Shown here: positions 6,606 to 10,664 of the stretch, piece by piece
Layout: each line of letters begins with the position of its first letter
Numbering within the stretch: position 1 is the first letter of the stretch
Source of the DNA: Acidimicrobiaceae bacterium
Lineage (GTDB): Bacteria; Actinomycetota; Acidimicrobiia; Acidimicrobiales; Microtrichaceae
Assembly (NCBI GenBank): GCA_003514205.1
Contig: DORQ01000197.1
Location: 1 to 10,664 of the forward strand
Length of the DNA stretch: 10,664 nt
Direction: 5' to 3'
Program-made: the position numbers and the translations under genes
Notes under the pieces: generated by a model
Seen by the model: the letters and a program-made list of their open reading frames with translations, nothing else
Told to the model about the DNA's origin: nothing
Databases searched by the model: none

Positions 6606-7052
6606 ATGAGCACGACTTCGCCCCGGCAGATCATCTCCGGAGACCTCGACAACCCAGAGCAGATCGCGGAACTGGTACGACGCTTCTATGGCGATATCGC
6701 CCAGGATTCGCTGCTCGGCCCGATATTCAATGACATCGCTCGCGTCGATTGGTCAGAGCATCTGCCGAAGCTGACCGCATTCTGGTGCCGAGCACTGCTC
6801 TCGATACCTGGATACGAGGGCAACCCATATCGTTCGCACCAGCTCATCAGTGAACAGTCCCCGTTCACAGTCGCCCACTTCGAGCGATGGGTCGAACTCT
6901 TCTTCGAGACTGTCGACCTCGGCTGGGCCGGACCGAAGGCCGAACAAGCCAAAGCATTCGGTCGCAGGGTCGCAGAGGTGCATTGCCACCAGATCGTCGG
7001 CCAACATCTGCACACCGCTAGCCCAACGTCGATACTCGTTCGACCCGCGTAG
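6606..7052 (+). CDS. Group III truncated hemoglobin
   Basis: The 148-aa protein carries the typical group III truncated globin pattern: RRFYGDIAQDSLLGPIF (Tyr28 probable B10, Phe41 probable CD1), WSEHLPKLTAFWCRALL, YEGNPYRSH, FTVAHFERW with His91 as probable proximal heme ligand, and GWAGPKAEQAKAFGRRVA. Trp107 lies 16 residues after His91, as I recall for the G8 Trp of Campylobacter Ctb. Group III globins bind heme, O2 and NO, with proposed roles in NO or peroxide chemistry and microaerobic metabolism. The protein is cytoplasmic. The last 20 or so residues (after HQIVGQ) are not conserved. It follows the YwiC-like gene by 37 bases and has its own Shine-Dalgarno. No regulator of NO response is visible in the gap. 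Confidence 0.92.
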   Translation: MSTTSPRQIISGDLDNPEQIAELVRRFYGDIAQDSLLGPIFNDIARVDWSEHLPKLTAFWCRALLSIPGYEGNPYRSHQLISEQSPFTVAHFERWVELFFETVDLGWAGPKAEQAKAFGRRVAEVHCHQIVGQHLHTASPTSILVRPA

Positions 7053-7109
7053 CACTGCCTGCCCGACTTCATCGCGAACCAGACTTCCATTTCGCCCGAT
7101 TTCGTGATA

Positions 7110-7133
7110 AACAAACCAGACGGTCGGTTTGTT
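7110..7133. promoter_or_regulatory. Candidate TetR operator (24-bp inverted repeat)
   Basis: AACAAACC (7110-7117) and GGTTTGTT (7126-7133) are perfect 8-base inverted arms around an 8-base centre, AGACGGTC. The size, symmetry and position, 26 bases before the TetR ATG, fit a TetR-dimer operator used for autoregulation of the TetR/hydrolase pair. The core -10/-35 promoter is not clear, so whether the site overlaps it is unknown. Confidence 0.7.
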
Positions 7134-7159
7134 CGCCACCGATTTTGGAGTCGCCCCCA

Positions 7160-7825
7160 ATGACATCGAAACCAACCCCACTCCCCCATCCCAAACCTCG
7201 ACGCTCCCAGGATGATCGACGCGAGACCACTCAGCGAGCGCTTCTGCAAGCGACGATCGATTGCCTGATCGAGTACGGCTACGCGGGGACGACCACCAGA
7301 ATCGTCGCCGACCGAGCGCAGGTCTCCCGAGGCGCACAGACCCATCACTACGCAACCAAGCACGATCTCGTTGTCGCTGCGATTGAGTTCCTCTTCGACG
7401 ATCAGGCGCAGCACTTCAGCGAAGCGTTCGAGAAGGTCCCATCTGATGAACGGACTCTCGGACGGGCCCTCGAGGAACTGTGGGCCATCGTGAGCGGTCC
7501 GCAGTACGCGGCAGTGCTCGAAGTGGTGGTGGCTGGTCGCACCGACGATCAACTCCGCGTAGTCGTCCACGGGGTTGCGCTCGGCCTCCAGCAGACGATC
7601 ACCGACCTCCTCATTCGCTTCTTCCCAGAAGTTGCAGATGAGGCTTCGGCTTCGCTCATCATCGATCTCGCGCTGGCGCTCGTCCAGGGCGCAGCGGTCT
7701 CCCAAATGGGCGGCTTCGGAGCACCCCAACAAGTGATTGCGATCACCAAAGGTCTCTCCGCATTCCTCACACCAGACGTCCTACGCCTCCTTGTCCCACC
7801 ACCCGAAAGTGATCAGCACCCATGA
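7160..7825 (+). CDS. TetR/AcrR-family transcriptional regulator
   Basis: The 221-aa product has an N-terminal TetR helix-turn-helix at about residues 24-72 (LLQATIDCLIEYGYAGTTT, VADRAQVSRGAQTHHYATK, HDLV) after a basic Pro-rich tail. The C-terminal about 150 residues are helical and variable, as expected for the ligand-binding and dimerisation domain. The ATG at 7160 is chosen because GGAG (7147-7150) sits 9 bases upstream; the in-frame TTG at 7145 overlaps this Shine-Dalgarno and is unlikely. A 24-base inverted repeat just upstream is the probable self-operator. The stop overlaps the next gene's start (ATGA), implying translational coupling with the PF10118-type hydrolase, which is therefore the likely regulated target. 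The inducer is unknown. Confidence 0.93.
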   Translation: MTSKPTPLPHPKPRRSQDDRRETTQRALLQATIDCLIEYGYAGTTTRIVADRAQVSRGAQTHHYATKHDLVVAAIEFLFDDQAQHFSEAFEKVPSDERTLGRALEELWAIVSGPQYAAVLEVVVAGRTDDQLRVVVHGVALGLQQTITDLLIRFFPEVADEASASLIIDLALALVQGAAVSQMGGFGAPQQVIAITKGLSAFLTPDVLRLLVPPPESDQHP

Positions 7826-8739
7826 CCAATGCCACCCTGAACACGACTCCCAGGTTCTCAACACCGACCGACCCAGCTGCCCTCGCCGAGGCGCGGGCTG
7901 CGATGCCCGTTCGACAGCTCATGGTGAATCCCGCTGAGCTGACCACCGACCGCTGGCTTGTGGATGATGATCCGTATTTCAGCCACTTCCTCGCAGTTCT
8001 CTCTGCAGTGTTTCCCCGTGGTGAAGACTTCTTCGTCGAGAGCGTCCGTCGACACCGAGACGCCGTGAAGGACAATCCAGTCCTCCGAGCCCAGGTCAGG
8101 GCCTTCGTCGGACAAGAAGCGATGCACGGGCGCCAGCATCGTGCCCTCAACGAGCGCCTTCAGACCCTGGGGTACCCGACAGAACACGCCGACCGAGCCA
8201 TTGGCCGGGCCTGCGATCGGATTCTCAAACTCCGTCCAAACACCCTCGCGGTTGCCGCCACCGCCGCCGCAGAACACCTGACCGGCGTGTTCGCCGCCGT
8301 GGTCTTGTCCGATGATCGGACTCGACACCTCCTCTTCTCTCAACCGGAGGTGGAACCGCTGATCGCTTGGCACGCACTCGAGGAACTTGAGCACAAGAAC
8401 GTCGCGTTCGACGTGATGACAACGGTTGGTGTTCGGTACCCAACTCGAATTGCTGGATTTCTCGTCACCATCTCGATGTTGGCAACGGTGGTCACCCAGC
8501 AGTGGATTGCGGCATTGATTGGGATGCATTCGGAACTGACCTGGAAACAGCGCCGGCGCTTCATTCACAACCTTCGCCGCCAGCGGCTACTTCACCCATC
8601 ATTTGTGATCGAGACCCTGAAATACCTTCGGCCAGGATTTCATCCTGACGACACCAATACCGATCACCTGGTCCGACAGTGGCGGGCTCGCCTCATCAAC
8701 GAAGGCGCCATACGGGAGAACCGCAGCCCGGCGGCCTAG
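7822..8739 (+). CDS. Metal-dependent hydrolase, ferritin-like (PF10118 type)
   Basis: The 305-aa protein matches the predicted metal-dependent hydrolase family PF10118 (COG3687). It opens with the family's MPVRQLMVN-type motif. A ferritin-like set of candidate diiron ligands follows: Glu68 in FPRGEDFF, Glu99/His102/His106 in GQEAMHGRQH, Glu151 in AAEHLT, and Glu188/His191 in WHALEELEHK. A hydrophobic segment near residues 210-235 (FLVTISMLATVVTQQWIAAL) suggests membrane association. Members are often beside TetR regulators in actinobacteria and are suspected to act on lipid-like substrates, but the reaction is not established. The ATG overlaps the TetR stop by 4 bases and there is no separate Shine-Dalgarno, so it should be translated by coupling. 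A hairpin and a 24-base tandem duplication begin at its stop codon. Confidence 0.9.
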   Translation: MTNATLNTTPRFSTPTDPAALAEARAAMPVRQLMVNPAELTTDRWLVDDDPYFSHFLAVLSAVFPRGEDFFVESVRRHRDAVKDNPVLRAQVRAFVGQEAMHGRQHRALNERLQTLGYPTEHADRAIGRACDRILKLRPNTLAVAATAAAEHLTGVFAAVVLSDDRTRHLLFSQPEVEPLIAWHALEELEHKNVAFDVMTTVGVRYPTRIAGFLVTISMLATVVTQQWIAALIGMHSELTWKQRRRFIHNLRRQRLLHPSFVIETLKYLRPGFHPDDTNTDHLVRQWRARLINEGAIRENRSPAA

Positions 8740-8750
8740 CTGCTGGCCGC
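8731..8750 (+). other. Short inverted repeat spanning the hydrolase stop codon
   Basis: GCGGCC (8731-8736) and GGCCGC (8745-8750) form a perfect 6-base stem around an 8-base loop that includes the TAG stop. No T-run follows. It might aid termination or mRNA stability, or be chance in GC-rich DNA. Confidence 0.35.
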
Positions 8751-8783
8751 GAGGAAGGGCTGGCTGCTGGCAGCGAGGAAGAG
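8739..8783 (+). repeat. Two-copy 24-bp-period tandem duplication after a stop codon
   Basis: A 21-base block at 8739-8759 (GCTGCTGGCCGCGAGGAAGG + G) recurs at 8763-8783 with 2 mismatches, giving a period of 24 bases. The copies begin at the last base of the hydrolase stop codon. In the hydrolase frame each copy would encode LLAARK, but this lies after the TAG. Confidence 0.75.
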
Positions 8784-8803
8784 TCGGTGCCTTGGGCCTT
8801 TGG

Positions 8804-8821
8804 GGAACGGCGCCACGTTCC
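8804..8821. terminator. Possible terminator hairpin between convergent genes
   Basis: GGAACG (8804-8809) and CGTTCC (8816-8821) form a 6-base stem with a 6-base loop, just before the stop of the 465-aa lipoprotein gene read from the other strand. The convergent position suits termination of either transcript, but no T-run follows on either strand. Confidence 0.3.
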
Positions 8822-8826
8822 GGAGG

Positions 8827-10224
8827 CTAGGAGACGGTGATCCAGCCAGGCCGAGAGGACTCGCAGGCGGCCAGCAGCGCCGGTTCATACTCAGCGTTCT
8901 CGGCAGAGAGAGTGATTGAGCACTCGAAGTAGCGATCTGTCTCGTCGTCCCATCGGATCACGAGGGATCGGATATCGCCAGACTCATCGGCACTTCGTAT
9001 GACTGCGCCAGCCGAGCCCTCGGGTGTCCTATCCTCCACGACGTTGCGATCACCGAGCCAGAGGGAGATGTAGCCCTCGGGTCCTCGCAGCCGCTTCTCC
9101 CAATCGGTCGCCTCACACATTCCATCGCAGCCTGCGCTCAGTGAGAGCTCGTCCATGAACTCGAAGTTCGAATCGACCGGCGGATTGAATCCCGCTCCGA
9201 AGGTGTCTTCCTGTTCCCAGCCAACTGGTGCGACCACCGATGCCAGGTAGCGACCATCACCCTCGAGGTCCACCTCCGTTGCTTCAAACGACATGGCATC
9301 AGAGGTCGGCAAGAGTGCCGTCGCGGCAGCAGTGTCTGCATTTGTCGGCTTTACACCTGTCTCGGATGACCCGCCTGTTTCGCCGGAGTCGCCGGAGTCG
9401 ACAGAACCGTTTGCTTCGGACTCCGCCGAAACGAGTGTTCCTCCTGCGAAGATCAACTGACCAGCCACTTCCAGAGAACCGCAGGCGTCAAGAGCGTAGA
9501 TGCCAAGTCCCAGCAGGTCGCCGCCGGCCTCAATCGATGAGGCTTTGTCAGACGTAGAGGCGGAATCAAGCGTAGAGAGAAACTCGATCGCTTCAGCGTG
9601 CCGCTTTGGTGCAACCTCGGCGAGTGCTTCGAAGCTCTCAGCAGAGATGCCGGCACCCCCGGTGTCGCCATCGGAGCTGGCGGCGGACTCAGTGCCGAAG
9701 GAGGCTGTGAGCTGATCGCAATAGGCCTCATCCTTCGGGGCCGGGACCAGCTTGGAAGACCAACTCGTCGCAAGGATGAAGTCGGGGCCGAGTCCCTCGC
9801 CACACTCGTCTTCCGAGTATTGAGCGAGGTCGCTCAGATCCTCGGGGAGACCGTTGGACTCGAAGGCTTCAAGCACTTCGTTCAGAGCTTTCTCGGTGGC
9901 CGGATCTGTCGACGCTGACACTGTCGATTCCGAATCTGCGGAGGCACTGGTGTCGAGCGCCGAACCAAGAAAGTTGATCATCGCTACAGCGGCATCCGCT
10001 GCGTTCTCGAACTTGGCTGGGACGAGTTCAGCAAGACCCTTGGGAGGATCATCCGATTCAAGCTCCTCACACAGCGCCTCGGTATCCTCATCTCCGGGAG
10101 CTGAGGTTGTGGTCGTTGTTGTCGATTTCGGTTTCTTTGTCGCCGCAGGTTTCGTATCGCCACAGCCGCCCGCAGCAACCAGGACAGAAAGTGCAATGAG
10201 CGCAAGGGTTCGTCGATTCCACAT
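8827..10224 (-). CDS. Multidomain secreted lipoprotein with two Cys-pair units
   Basis: The 465-aa product begins MWNRRTLALIALSVLVAAGG-C, a lipoprotein signal with lipidated Cys21, followed by a Lys/Thr/Pro linker with six consecutive Thr. Two similar units follow. Unit 1 runs from C52 (ALCEEL) to C141 (DECGEG); unit 2 from C169 (AYCDQL) to C248 (DACGSL). Both have the C-x-x-L ... C-G pattern of the 182-aa lipoprotein. A Ser/Gly/Glu/Thr linker (about 265-310) then leads to a C-terminal region rich in strand-like sequence (SFEATEVDLEGDGRYLASVV, CDGMCEATDW, GYISLWLGD, FECSITLS) that I do not recognise; it resembles an exported beta-rich domain. The ATG at 10224 is supported by the signal peptide. 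TATCCT sits 6 bases upstream, suggesting an own leaderless promoter in the 21-base gap after the SRPBCC gene. Confidence 0.88.
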   Translation of the reverse strand: MWNRRTLALIALSVLVAAGGCGDTKPAATKKPKSTTTTTTSAPGDEDTEALCEELESDDPPKGLAELVPAKFENAADAAVAMINFLGSALDTSASADSESTVSASTDPATEKALNEVLEAFESNGLPEDLSDLAQYSEDECGEGLGPDFILATSWSSKLVPAPKDEAYCDQLTASFGTESAASSDGDTGGAGISAESFEALAEVAPKRHAEAIEFLSTLDSASTSDKASSIEAGGDLLGLGIYALDACGSLEVAGQLIFAGGTLVSAESEANGSVDSGDSGETGGSSETGVKPTNADTAAATALLPTSDAMSFEATEVDLEGDGRYLASVVAPVGWEQEDTFGAGFNPPVDSNFEFMDELSLSAGCDGMCEATDWEKRLRGPEGYISLWLGDRNVVEDRTPEGSAGAVIRSADESGDIRSLVIRWDDETDRYFECSITLSAENAEYEPALLAACESSRPGWITVS

Positions 10225-10230
10225 GATTCG

Positions 10231-10236
10231 AGGATA
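10231..10236 (-). promoter_or_regulatory. Candidate leaderless -10 box for the 465-aa lipoprotein gene
   Basis: TATCCT on the minus strand ends 6 bases before the ATG at 10224, within the 21-base gap after the SRPBCC gene. No Shine-Dalgarno or recognisable -35 box is seen. Confidence 0.4.
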
Positions 10237-10245
10237 CCGAGGTGA

Positions 10246-10662
10246 TCAGATTTCGGCTCGCTCCTTGAACGACTGGTTTTCGGTTTCCAATGCGCGACCA
10301 ATGACGCTGCCGAACAACCTGAGAAACGCCCCGGAACCTGGCCCTGAAACTGCGAGGATCAGCGTGTTTCGGCACCCTGTCCCTTCGGACTCGAGCTGAT
10401 GAGTCGCAGTCATTTTCAACCAGCCAGCCGTTCGTTCCCATTGAAACAACGTTGGCGGGTCGAGTTGCGTGACGGTCCAGATTGCGCCGAGCTGGGCTGG
10501 TTGTTTCAATCGGACCCGGCTCCCCACCGCCAACGGCCCATGGTCCAGCCGCGAGGCTTTAGAAATCGTGGGGGTCAAGGCTGGGAGTGCTTCCACATCG
10601 ACAGTCAGTGCCCAGACTGTCTCAGCATCGGCTTGGATGAATAGCGAGTTACTGATCTCCAT
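10246..10662 (-). CDS. SRPBCC-fold (polyketide cyclase/dehydrase-like) protein
   Basis: The 138-aa protein has the START-like pattern of the SRPBCC superfamily. It opens with strand MEISNSLFIQADAETVWALT (I-x-A-[DP]-x-[ED]-x-V-W), followed by LPALTPTISKASRLDHGPLAVGSRVRLKQP, strands IWTVTQLDPPTLFQWERTA and MTATHQLESEGTGCRNTLIL, and the closing helix GAFLRLFGSVIGRALETENQSFKERAE. Such small single-domain proteins bind hydrophobic ligands in a deep pocket; no catalytic residue can be assigned. It is probably cytoplasmic, as no signal peptide is present. The ATG at 10662 is the family-typical start and leaves only 2 bases of the window upstream, so promoter and RBS are not visible. The 465-aa lipoprotein gene follows after 21 bases on the same strand, though that gene may have its own promoter. 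Confidence 0.88.
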   Translation of the reverse strand: MEISNSLFIQADAETVWALTVDVEALPALTPTISKASRLDHGPLAVGSRVRLKQPAQLGAIWTVTQLDPPTLFQWERTAGWLKMTATHQLESEGTGCRNTLILAVSGPGSGAFLRLFGSVIGRALETENQSFKERAEI

Positions 10663-10664
10663 TC

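Noticed and set aside
6686..7732. Long 348-aa open frame on the minus strand
   Set aside because: It lies antisense across the hemoglobin and TetR genes, which are clear family members on the other strand. Its translation has no recognisable motif and is an expected shadow in GC-rich DNA.
9854..10399. 181-aa plus-strand open frame rich in Ser and Val
   Set aside because: Antisense to the lipoprotein and SRPBCC genes. The repeated Ser/Val runs only mirror the acidic Thr/Ser linker codons of the lipoprotein.

Overview
The window looks like chromosomal DNA of a GC-rich actinobacterium. The signs are a mycothiol-dependent-isomerase-type DinB-like protein, a large LuxR-type ATPase regulator, a group III truncated hemoglobin, a PF10118 ferritin-like hydrolase next to a TetR regulator, and acidic Ser/Thr-rich lipoproteins with paired cysteines. 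The lipoprotein style makes the class Acidimicrobiia plausible, but this is inference and no marker gene is present. There are no tRNA or rRNA genes, CRISPR array, transposase, integrase or phage gene. Coding density is high and no gene-free stretch exceeds 130 bases.

Layout. Bases 1-338 hold the start of a lipoprotein gene on the minus strand that runs off the left edge. It diverges from a small plus-strand lipoprotein gene (460-1008), and the gap between them contains a perfect 17-base inverted repeat. Next comes a head-to-head pair of LuxR-type regulators. One is full length (830 aa, minus, 1069-3561). The other is a short plus-strand protein (about 3606-4316) that appears to keep the outline of the same ATPase core but has lost its Walker A lysine and Walker B aspartates. 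A dienelactone-hydrolase-family gene (minus, 4317-5000) abuts the short regulator stop-to-stop and diverges from a DinB/maleylpyruvate-isomerase-family gene (plus, 5053-5703). Four plus-strand genes follow: a YwiC-like membrane protein, a group III truncated hemoglobin, a TetR regulator preceded by a clear candidate operator, and a ferritin-like metal-dependent hydrolase whose start overlaps the TetR stop by 4 bases. The right end carries two minus-strand genes: a 465-aa lipoprotein with two copies of the same Cys-pair unit seen in the 182-aa lipoprotein, and an SRPBCC-fold protein.

How the parts may work together. Most of the window reads as several independent small transcription units. Two pairings are functionally suggestive: YwiC with the hemoglobin (possible link to nitrogen oxides or low oxygen), and TetR with the diiron-type hydrolase (a self-regulated two-gene operon). 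Four genes (830-aa regulator, dienelactone hydrolase, YwiC, 465-aa lipoprotein) have a TAnnnT -10-like hexamer ending 6-7 bases before their ATG and no Shine-Dalgarno, which suggests leaderless transcription.

The least ordinary items are the ATPase-degenerate mini-LuxR regulator facing its intact relative, the 17-base inverted repeat between divergent lipoprotein genes, the repeated Cys-pair lipoprotein unit, and the leaderless promoter pattern. I see no convincing new defence, toxin-antitoxin or biosynthetic system.
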